Source: Dimorphilus gyrociliatus
Lineage: Eukaryota > Annelida > Polychaeta > Dinophilidae
DNA length: 64,000 nucleotides
Direction of reading: 5' to 3'
Assembly (NCBI GenBank): GCA_904063045.1
Contig: CAJFCJ010000003.1
Location: 434,001-498,000, forward strand
The notes beneath the pieces were generated by a model, which was not told the origin of the DNA, did not search any database, and saw only the letters and a program-made list of their open reading frames with translations. Every line of letters starts with the position of its first letter. Within the stretch, counting starts at the first letter, position 1. This document shows, piece by piece, positions 13,381 to 24,000 of this stretch. The translations under genes were made by a program, and so were the position numbers.

Positions 13381-14620
13381 ATGGAACTGGAAGAAATTGT
13401 AAAAATTAAACATATTTGGCCACATATTAACGCGGCAACCGAAATTGTTGAAACAACGAAATTTTCAACTACTCAAGCAAAGGTATTCAAGTACCAATGT
13501 TTTTTCCATTAATGAAATAAGAATTTTGAACAAAATTGTTCCATTTATTAATTCTCTTAACAATTTATAGTAATTTTTCTATATTTGTACGATTAAAGGA
13601 GGAAGATGGTTGTGAATATAAATCAAAAATAATATATCATTGCCCTTTTGAATCTTGTCGATATAATGTGAGAGAAATAGAAAATGGGTTCTTCTACGAA
13701 ACAGATCTTTTAATGGTTTGTTTGTTTAATTAAAAATTATTGATTGATTGATATCATTAATATTTGATGTATAGCATCTCAGGATGATACATTCTAAAGA
13801 GGATAAAAAACCAACAATATCGATTATGCAACAAAAAAGAGCTAGGGATGATACGAAGGAAGATTTACAATCGTGCAAGAAAAATATATCAACTCCGTCG
13901 TCTACTTTAACCGTTGGCTGTACAACTGCAATATTAGCGTCTCCTAATAGAAATATTTCAAAGAAAAAGCGTGGAAGGCCTGCAACGAAATCATCGAAAG
14001 AATTTAAAAGTTATTCTATTTTGCCTAAACCAGCCATTCAACTAGCACCAACAGCAAAGATCGATATGCCCTTGGGTATGAGGAAAAAGAGTACAAAAAG
14101 AAATATTACGATTGAAACAACAACAGCTTGTTCGCCTCTTTCACTTGAGCAGCTATTGGAAGCTTCCACTCAAACAAACGTTCCTTACCAAGCCTCAACG
14201 CAAACAAATACAACATTTCAAGATTCAAAGCAAACTAATACTGTTTGTACATCTATTCTCAATACATCTCAAACAACTCAAACACAATTACAAAAAGATT
14301 TCAATTCGAATTCCACGCAAACAGCCGATTTATTAAACGATCTGGTTAACGAAGATATATTTATCAATTATCTTGATACAGGCAGACGACAATCAAATTG
14401 CTCTGAGAAATACGTTCAAACAAGTACTAATAAAGGAACAATAGTACTAGGAGCACAAGAAACTGACACAAATGATTCGTTTCAATTAGAATTAGAAAGT
14501 TTGGTTTTCGAAGGTGGAAAGGAGGACTCTCTGAGGGAAATTGGAAATGCGAATAATGTGCAAGATATTGCGTTATCACCAATACCTCAGCATTTCTTTG
14601 ATGAATTTTTCACCAACTAA
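13381..14620 (+). CDS. ATMIN: ATMIN/ASCIZ-like zinc finger protein with TQT motifs
   Basis: ATMIN (ASCIZ) is a transcription factor that activates the dynein light chain gene DYNLL1 and is itself bound by DYNLL1 through many TQT motifs. Three exons join in phase: 13381-13482, 13599-13715 and 13775-14620, giving 354 residues. A C2H2 finger spans C49, C54, H74 and H79; the second half is encoded after the intron. The C-terminal half has repeated LC8-type motifs near residues 205-265 (ASTQTN twice, SKQTN, TTQTQ, NSTQTADLL). NSTQTADLLNDL resembles human NQTQTIDLLSDL. The C-terminus DEFF also fits. Human ATMIN has several fingers; only one is clear here, so a 5' exon may be missing. The ATG at 13381 is provisional, since the frame is open upstream past a possible acceptor. 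Confidence 0.8.
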
Positions 14621-15390
14621 ATTTCATTGATATTAAACCAAAAACATTTAAATAAGAGGACAATAAAAGAAAGAGATGAAAGGGAGGGAGAAGATGACGG
14701 AGGAAGTTAATTTATATCTTTTTTGCAGTGTCATTTTTTTTTTGCAGTAAAACAGAATTTCTTTTTCTTTAATAATAAAAGAAAGAAGAGAAAAGATTAT
14801 TTTCTATTTCTCCTTCAATTATTATTTAAATTAAGTAAATTTTGTATCAATAAGTCTCTTATATACATAAAATATTATTAAATATATACATTAAATATTT
14901 GTATATTGACATACGAAGAATTATTCCCCTATATATAAAGTTGGTTATCTTACATGTGTATTTAGATTGGAATAACTGCAAATCGTAATTTTTGCTGCCT
15001 AATTTATTTTGTCTTTATTTCACTTTTTATTTATTGATAAAATTGGGCAATTGAAAAGAACTTTTGAATTGTTAGGTTATTGATATACTATATAATTTTA
15101 TTGTATTAATAGTAAAAGTTAAAAAAATTAACTTTATATGTGAATTTAATGGAATTGTCAATTGGTTGTCGAATGAGAAATTTTTTGAATTCTAGAAGCT
15201 CGAAAATTAAGTAGCCAGATTACGGAGTCCGTAATATATTGAGGGACAACAAAATTGCAATGGGTCAGAAACCATATATTTGCTTAAACAGATATCCTGC
15301 TCCTAAGCAGAATGTCGTACGTGAAACATTAAGAGTGAACTCGGAACTGGAATTGCGGAAGTAACCGGTAAACAACCGGTCGAATTAAAA
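14621..15390. other. ATMIN 3' flank and RASA1 promoter
   Basis: No coding sequence is seen. The left part is AT-rich with AATAAA-like signals (for example near 14661 and 14771). The right end, just before the RASA1 start, carries two AACCGGT motifs. Confidence 0.6.
15363..15380 (+). promoter_or_regulatory. Paired AACCGGT motifs upstream of RASA1
   Basis: AACCGGT occurs at 15363-15369 and again at 15374-15380, 11 bases apart and within 30 bases of the RASA1 ATG. The sequence matches the Grainyhead-family core (AACCGGTT). The match is seen; the factor is inferred. Confidence 0.35.
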
Positions 15391-18300
15391 ATGGCGGATT
15401 GCGTACAAGATAGAATCGATCACTATCAAAATGTAGAAAACACTATGGATCCGTCTAATTTAGATATAAACGACGATTTCGATCCGTTTCCGGATAAAAA
15501 TGAAACAACTGAAGATGAAGGTGATGGCTCGATAGCTCCTCCCATGAATTCGTAAGTCTATATTGATTCTTTTGTTTACATTGCGGAGTAATATTCCGAG
15601 TTCTAAGGGTTAGGGCTCAGGAAAACACCGGAAGTTCTTGATTACCTAACATTTTAATGTGTCCTAGTTGGTGAATTTGTTGAAAAGAGTAAAAAGTGTA
15701 AAGCAAAGATATTCTACTTATTTAAGAGTTTTAAAAATGTTAATTAGTTTCTTTGTTTAAATTAATTTATTAATGAAAAAAATTGAAAATTCTAGAGAAC
15801 AAAAAACTTAAAAATTTTAATTAAGTTTTCTTGTTAATTCAATCAATTAATAACGAACAGCTGGTACCATGGACGTCTCGAAAGACGATTGGCAGAAGAG
15901 AGATTAAGAACTGCCGGATGTTACGGCAGCTATCTAGTAAGAGAAAGCGACAGAAAGCCTGGCTCATACGTCCTCTCTTTCTTAGGCCGGACAGGAATTA
16001 ATCATTTCAGAGTGACAGCTTTGTGCGGGGATTACTATATCGGTGGCAGGGAGTTTTACAGTTTGGGTGACCTAATCGGTTATTATACTCATAGATCTGA
16101 TTTATTGAAGCAGGAAAGACTTACAAATCCTGCAGCACCACCAGAGGTAAGTTAAATCTCCATCTATTTTAGACTATAATCAAATATTTGCCAATCCTGT
16201 ACATACATAAGTAAAGAATTTTTTTTTGCGGGTGAATCATACCCTGAGAAGTCCACGCATAGACAATTTTTAATCAAAGTAAAAAGTAAAGAGTACAAAT
16301 ACATAGGAGCTTTGTATGACTATAGTCGTTATATATAAATATGTATTTGTTTTTATTTCCTATCTACAAACTGCACTGAATGGGAATTAATTAACTCTGT
16401 TTTTTTTTTCTCTCTCTCTCTCTCTCCTCTCCTTTCATCGTCGATTTTTAGCCAGTGAACGACCAAGTTAAAGTTGTTGCTATCTTGCCATATAATCAAA
16501 TACCAGAGACTGATGAATTAAGCTTTGAAAAAGGTGAAGTATTTTTGGTACACAACGATTTGGGAGACGGATGGTTGTGGGTAACATCCCAATCTACGGG
16601 CCTTAGCGGTATTGTAAATAAAGGATTAGTTCAGGAGATTGTAAGTGCTTATTTTATTTGTTACAATAGTAAATTGTGTAAATTGTTACAGTTTTTGCTA
16701 ATTTCTATTCAATATATTATCCATTTAGAAAGGACAATCAGATCCTATTGAATCTTTTGACTGGTTTCATCCCAATATATCTAAATCAAAGGCAGCTGAA
16801 AAATTAAAAGAATGTAAGTAATTTTCAATAGAAATCTACTTATTTTATTTAATTAATACCCTAATTAAATAATATATCTTGTATATAAATATATAACCCT
16901 ATTTACATACTTTTAAAAACAAACATTGATAGATAGTGAGAATAATAAGCTTATATCAGATTCCAGTTGGAAAATTAACCAAACAAAGCAAACTAAGCGT
17001 AAAACTTTATCAAATTATATCAGATATTTGTTTTTCTGGTTTGTTTTGCTTGTTATTGACATTTTTAACCTTTCGCCAAACTGGAAATGGATTGTAATCT
17101 TATTTATTATGGTCTTATAATTAAATTGTTAAGCTTCTGAGGAACAAAACAATATTAGTTTTCCACCATATTTCGCGCCATTTACAAAGGAATTAAAGGC
17201 CTGCATAAATAATGAAAATAAAAAATTTACTATTAAACATAATAATAACTAGGTCAATGAATAGTATAATGGTAGTATACACCAATACTATATAATAGTA
17301 CACTAAAAACTTATTCAAAGTAGGCTTAAAAATATAAGCTGGTATTAAGCATGTTAACTCTGAGTAAAGTATTGAGTAAAGTGTGTCAGCGATGTAAATT
17401 AATAATGACTTTAAATAATTAAAAGGTAATTTTTTTGGTTTCAGCTGGTTCTAATAGTTTTCTAGTCAGACCAAGTGAATCAAAAATTGGCCATTATTCT
17501 TTATTTTTCTACTGCAATCATACTGTTCAACGTTTTAGAATTGAAAAAATTAACGGAAAATATTACATGGGTGGACGCTATTTTGAATGGTAAGAGCTCC
17601 TTTAACTATTATTCTCTTCCCTTCCTCTCTTTTCTTAGCTTTCTATTCTTCACTCTCTCTCTCTCTCTCTCTCTTTCTTTTTCTCTTATATATATATACA
17701 TTTACTAACTTTACTTTTTTCTTTTGCTTTATTTTTTGCAAACAGCGTTTCTGATGTTATAGAACGTTATAAAAAAGAACAAATTCTTCTTGGACATTGT
17801 CTAGAGCACGCTGTTTTGCGGGTAAGTTGATAGGTCAAGATCTTTATATTTAAAAGCTTCTAATCCTACCTATTTTTCCCCCTCTCTTTCTCTCTCTCTC
17901 GACGCCTATGATTCCTTCTCTTCTTGTTCTTGCTCCCCTTATTCTCCTCTTCCCCTCTATCTTCGGCGCGAATAGACAAGAGACGAAGAAAGTGATAATC
18001 TATCACGATGTTCTTTTACAAGAAGTTCCGGTTCAAATTTCTTTTTGAATCGAAAGGACCACATTGTCATAAATGGCTACCTGCAGAAGAAGAGCGCTAA
18101 AGACTCGAAAAAATGGAAAACTTATTATTTTGTATTAAACGGAACTGAACGCCATTTGTATTTTTTTGAAAACGATAAGAGATCAAAGCCAAAAGGCCTA
18201 ATAGATGGCAACTACTCTAATTTGTATCCGGTTCACGAGAGCCTGTTTGGTAGACCAAATTGCTTTCAAATTATTCAAAAAAGTTTCAATCATCAGGCTG

Positions 18301-19682
18301 TTTTTTATTTATGCGCCGAAAGCTCGGATATTTGCCAGCAGTGGATCCTTTCCTTGAAGGCCTATTGCCAGAATACAGTAACAAGAATTTTGAAGAATAG
18401 TTCTGTTGTTGTACTTACACAGTTGCGTAGTTTGAATATTTCTATAAAAGACGCAAAGAAACTTGGACCGAAAACGCAGGCTTATTGCGTTCTTAATTTA
18501 AACGACGTTAAAGTTGCAAGAACTTCTGTAAAAGGGGGACCAGATGCTGTTTGGGATGAAGACTTCCTTATAGAAGACTTACCGAAAGATATAGAAAGTT
18601 TAACAATAAACGTCTATTGTAAGGGTAGAATGAAAGATTCTCTAATGTTTAGCGTTCACGAAAATCTATATAATTTAACATCAGTCGCTAAGCATGATTG
18701 GTACGACTCGTGTGATTGCGGTTCCATAAGACTTATTCTCACTTATCTCCAAGAAACTATTATGCCCTCAAAGGAATATAGCGCTATTAAGCAAATTATT
18801 TTGGAGTTTGAAAATGTGAAAATTCTCTCCGAACTAATGCAATCCGATACGGAACGAAAATCTTTTGCCAACGCCATTCTACAAGTTTTTAGGCAGGAGA
18901 AAAAGGAGGAGAAACTCTTAGAATACTTTACGAGCGATGTCATAAAGGCAGAACAGTACGTCACAACACTGTTCAGGGCCGATTCCATGGCAACGACGCT
19001 CATGTGTCAATATATGAAAATGACTGCCATGCAATTTGTAAAATCAGCCTTGACCAATACAATTGAAAAGGCCACTGACGGAAAAACCGACCAAGTCGAA
19101 CTGTTAAAAGAGACTCTTAACTCTATTTTTCAGACGGTTGAAAAGTGTCCTCCTGTTATCAGGTTTATTTGCTATAAAATGAGGCATAAAGCTGGTCAAA
19201 AATGGCCCGAAGACGATCGAGTTCGAACTTGTGTAGTTACAGCTTTTATTTTTTTAAGATTACTATGCCCCGCCCTTCATAATCCGAAGGCGTTCAATCT
19301 GGTCACAGAAGCACCTCATGCAGAAGCTAGGAATACTTTACTAGCCGTAACGAAGAGCCTACAAAAGTTATCTAATCTCAGTCAAAATGTTGATTCTCTA
19401 CCGTTCGGAGCATCGTTCGTAAGAAACAATCAGGAAACTATGAAGCAGTTGGCTGAGGCCATTTGTGTTAAGGAATTAGACAGGGAAAATGACAGAAACG
19501 TGTCAATAGACGTCGCCAGAAATCTAGCCAAAATACATCAATGTTGTTCCGCCAGATATGAACAATTAAAGGAGATGTCAAAAAATTCGGACGAGGTGAA
19601 AAAAATACTGATTGTAGTCGATATGCTGAATAAGCATAAGGATCATTATATAAATGAATGTAATAATTCTTATGCCCGGTGA
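15391..19682 (+). CDS. RASA1: Ras GTPase-activating protein p120 (RASA1)
   Basis: This protein switches Ras off by stimulating GTP hydrolysis and is recruited to phosphotyrosine receptors. Seven exons join in phase: 15391-15551, 15861-16146, 16452-16640, 16729-16813, 17445-17589, 17746-17821 and 17976-19682, giving 882 residues. Order: acidic leader (1-53), SH2 (from WYHGRL, about 54-149, with FLVRES-like YLVRES), SH3 (about 153-212), second SH2 (WFHPNISKSKA to about 314, with FLVRPS), PH (GYLQKKS at about 347), C2 and RasGAP. The arginine finger is in TLFRADS (about R648) and FLRLLCPAL is the second RasGAP signature. Compared with human (1047) the disordered N-terminus is shorter. The N-terminal half is cut into six exons, while PH, C2 and GAP share one 1.7-kb exon. 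A long TC tract precedes exon 3. Confidence 0.97.
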
Positions 19683-20220
19683 ATTTTTGTTTGTTTTTGC
19701 TATGCAGCCGTGTGCCATTCAAAGAACAAAAAGTATTTTTCTGGATTTTTTATTATTCTTTGTCATTGTGATTCTTTTATTTTCTTTTTTTCATGTTTTT
19801 TCCTCTTTATTTGTGAAATTTAATACAGTAAGCATTCTTACTGATGGACTTATTTTCTTTCGTTCATTCCTCTTACCCAGCTCTTTCTGTCTGTCTGTCT
19901 GGCGGCTCTCTACCTCTCGCACAGACAGCACTACAGCTCTTTTATCAATTACATACTGGTACTCAACTATTAGTTAGTAAAGGCAGGCAAATACTCATTT
20001 CCTTCCCTTTACTCTTGCTAAGGTTGAAATGAGAAAAATTGACATTGAATTAGCCATCATCGTCAGTCTTTCAATGAACTGAATGGCTAAAAGATCTTGT
20101 TCGGTCTATATTTTCCCATTCTCAGAACTAAGCAAAGAGTAACTTGATACATGTATGCGTGTATGTACTTATATTACGTGTGTATGTGTGGGTGTGTATT
20201 TAGTTGTTTCGATTATTCGG

Positions 20221-20233
20221 TAGATGGCGCCAC
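20221..20233 (+). promoter_or_regulatory. CTCF-like motif TAGATGGCGCCAC
   Basis: It matches the AGRKGGCGC core recognised by CTCF in flies and vertebrates. It sits between the 3' ends of RASA1 and neurexin. Binding is inferred from the motif only. Confidence 0.35.
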
Positions 20234-20889
20234 AAGTTTTGAAAATAAAAAACCAACTGTATAATGTTATCCGAAAACGTGAGGGAGAAAGGCACTTAAC
20301 AAGACACCCTATTGGGCTTGTTTTTAGGCTAAAAATGGAAATAAAAAATTTTCATATTGATTTAATCTGCAATTTATTCGTGGCCTTCGAATAAACAATA
20401 GTATTGGAGGAAATAGGACGGATAAATTAATCAGCGATCAAATAAAAAGGAAGGCGTTCAATTCTTGTCCGATATTAGAGAATAAAAAGAGATAAAGGGC
20501 AGGAAAATGGGTTAAGGGATGTTATGAAAGAGAGAAAAGAATAAAAGAGGATGTCAGGGAAGGAGGGAGAGAGAAAGAGAGACATATAGATATATGGATA
20601 TATAGAAATGGAAAACGATACAATAAAATGAATAGAATATAAGGAAAAAAAGGAAGCATATATACAGAAGTAATATTTATTACAATGAGATATACATTTG
20701 GACGTTGTATTGTCTATAACATGAAAAGTGTTCAACATATTCAAAAACAAAAAAATTCAGATGCATGAACGATCAGCGCTAATGGAGCTTCTCGTATAAA
20801 TCATTGGAATTTAAGTAAATGGGAAATAGACATAGACAAGCCTAGAGTAAATGTCTTGTTGTACTGTACATAGTATAATAGTATATAAC

Positions 20890-20965
20890 ATGTATATATA
20901 TATATATAAATTTATATATACTGTATATGTATAAATTTTATATATACAGTATATACTGTATAATT
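20890..20965. repeat. AT-rich inverted repeats with TATACTGTATA
   Basis: TATATACTGTATA and TATATACAGTATA face each other around AT-rich spacer sequence, so the strand could fold into hairpins. The same motif occurs at several other AT tracts in the window. Confidence 0.7.
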
Positions 20966-21041
20966 ATTGCAGTTGGCAGTAAAATATTTCGTCCTATATA
21001 TGAGCAGCAGCAACATTAGCACCACACTTATTTGATAGTTT

Positions 21042-24000
21042 TTAGACGAACCATTCTTTAACATCTTTCTTACTTTTTGTGGCTGTTGGTGCGACTACAA
21101 CTTGAGCATTTGGAGCAGTGCTTAGAACTGCTGTCTCTGTCGGCGGAGGTTTTGTGGCCGCTTGTTGGTAGGCTATATAATTTTTACTTTCATCGACTTT
21201 ATATGAACCGTCGTCTCTCGCTCGGTACTTGTAAAGTACATAAGTAACGATGAGCAAAAGAACCAAGACACCGCATGCTACTCCTATAATTAGTCCGAGA
21301 TTTAAAGAAAACTTCCCCGTTGATATCTCATTAGGCGGAGGTTCGGATGCTGGGTTAACAGAAACTGTAGTTTTGCGATTAAAAGGTTCATCATCTGTCG
21401 GTTCAACTGATAATATAGATGGTTCGTCTGAAGTGCGTGAATTTGTTGCCAAGTCAATGCCTTCCTTAGTTGTTGTACTCTTCCTGACCGGTGATACAGT
21501 CTTTGAGGTTGTTCTTGTTCTCTTTGTCGTCGGCACTGTAGAGTATACTTTTCCTATTGTTGTTCTTTTAGATACCGGCATTGAGGTTGAACTAACGGTT
21601 GCTGTCGTTGTGTATTTTGGTCGGTTAGTCGACTTTATAGAGGCGCTGCCCTCGTAATCCTCATCATCCGTTTCAATTGTTTCTGTAAGCGTTTTTGGCG
21701 TCGAAACTGGTCTGCTACTTGGCAAATGAGGAATAATAAAGGAAAAATGTAAAATAAATGCAACGTTGCTTTTATCTATAATGCAATCTTCTCTTTTTCA
21801 TCTTACCTGCTAGGAATGACGACCTTGGTAATCGGTTTAGGGCGGAAGACGGGCGTTATAAGGGCGTCTCTGGGAGTGGGCGTAACATTCGAACAGTCGT
21901 CCTCATCATCGCTTTGACAGCCAGAACCAGCGCCAGCCCCGGATGTAATTAGTTCTTCGGAGGGACTAGAGCCGGACTGCAAAATAATTGCTTATATTAC
22001 GATTGCCATCAGCATTAATATAAACACTGCAATAATATTAACAGCAGCATCAGATATGAATATAATTACACCGAGGACTTATTGCTACGATTATTAGAAA
22101 TTTTTCTCGTCAATTTACTTCTACAATATGTTGTCGATAGACGGAGCAATAGGCAGAGACAAGCGATTGAGGCCTACTCCTTAAAAATAGAAGGAGGAGC
22201 AAAAAGTGAGGCTAACAAATGCGTACAACTGCAAAAATCGATATATTAAGTGCAGGTTATGGAATACGATTGACACTAATTATGTCTTGGAACAAATTCT
22301 CCCGCACGTAATTAGCTTTGCACCGTGTCTCCATTCAACTTATTGATCAAAAGTATCGCACAAGGGAGGAGATAGTACATATACCTGATAAATCAGGATA
22401 GGTTCCATTAAAGGAAACGCTAGAGGGCACCAAAAAGCAACGGCATGCAATTACTGATTAACATGGAGATGAGAAGATAGAGACGATTTTCTAATTGATA
22501 GTAAGCGATTAAAGATTTAACATCCTATATTTCTGTCAACCGTATTGGATTTATGCGGTAGTTCTTTCATTATGCAACTGCAAAATTATATACCCAACCT
22601 TAAGCTTATTGGGCCATAACTCTCGCAACAGAACTACAGAGGGCGCACAGTTATTATACTTAATTCCACCCCCTTTCTCCTCTCTTTCTAAGACGTATTA
22701 AAGAATGACAGATGAGTTACCACACGAGAACCTATACCTATATCGATTACAAAACTGTAAACTGATAGCACATATACATATTAGTATATAATTCTACATA
22801 TAAGCATCTATATCGGCTAAGCTAAAATAGGTGGCGCGCAAATAAACTAACATATTCTCTGTTCAATTCATCAATTAAATTAAGAATATAAGCCCGAACT
22901 GGCTTTTAATTGATTAAGGGGTCGAAAGAGCAAACGAAAACATTCGCTTTACAAACAAGAATAAACAAGACAACCGACATTTCTCCATACAAAAGCAGGA
23001 TCGAAGGAGAATGAGAAAACGATAGAGAGAGAAAACAAGGGTGAGAGGAGGATATTCATGACCAATAGGTGGCACTCGTCTTTAAACGATGCTATGTTAC
23101 TCACGGAAAATAATAAGCAAGGAGATTGTTTCAATAGTAGAATATAGAAAATTATGAGATAGGATGAAAAGATATTCATAATTCGTTCATAATTTTCTCC
23201 TTCCGTAAGGCTACGAGTCAATCTTTTTATCCAAGGAGCGTTACTCGAGTGACGGCAGGCAAAGTGACGCTTTTTTTTCTAAATGCAACGCCACCAAGTG
23301 GTGAAGATTGGTATTGCTTGGCCTAATGCATATGGCTTTTTCGATTTTAGCATTTAATGTCACGAAAGGGTCGGATTTCCAGTTTTTCTAGATTTGTCCT
23401 TGAAAAGCAAAAAAAGGTAGCCAAGGGAAAAAACGTGCATAAAAAAATTGGAGCAACGTTGGCTGACGAAGGAGTAATTCATAGTTCCCAAAAAAAGACG
23501 ATCTGTACGTGGAGAGGGAGTGAAACAATCCATATTCTCGGCGTGAAACGGATTTTCTATTTCACGCCTGGAAAATTCAGTGGCAAACAAATTTCTTTCT
23601 TTGTACTTAAAAAGTGACGCAGCTCTTTTTGGGTCGGGCGTAAAACAAAGTCCAATTATTGAAATCAATAAATAAATAATTGAACATAATTCCATAAGTT
23701 CCCAATGTGTCTTCTAGTTTGTCGAAGAACGTGCGTAAGTGTTTGTAGTTGCTATTACCACTTTGCCCTTTTCATTTCATCTCTAATACTGTTTGTAAAT
23801 AATGAATGAGGATACCTACAACCTATAACATGAAATATTTAAAAAGCCTTCAAGTTTTAAACTCTCAATAGACTGGCTAATAATGCTCGCAATAGTCATT
23901 CAACAGCCACCCCTCCCTGAAAAGTGGAAAATATGATGCAAATTTTCCGCCCATTCAACACGACAAACCGCAAACGTGACAAGCACGGATAAATAGTTCG

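Larger units (their letters stand above)
19683..21041. other. Convergent 3' flanks of RASA1 and neurexin
   Basis: No exon is supported. The stretch holds the RASA1 3' UTR side and the neurexin 3' UTR side (minus). It includes GT-rich repeats near 20155-20195, a TAGATGGCGCCAC motif at 20221-20233, purine tracts near 20520-20590, and palindromic AT repeats with TATACTGTATA near 20890-20965. Confidence 0.6.

Noticed and set aside
21250-21657. Plus-strand open frame of 135 codons
   Set aside because: It is the exact antisense of the Ser/Thr-rich stalk and transmembrane region of neurexin.
23357-23695. Opposed open frames in neurexin intron 20
   Set aside because: They shadow each other on both strands, are Lys/Phe-rich by composition, and have no known domain.
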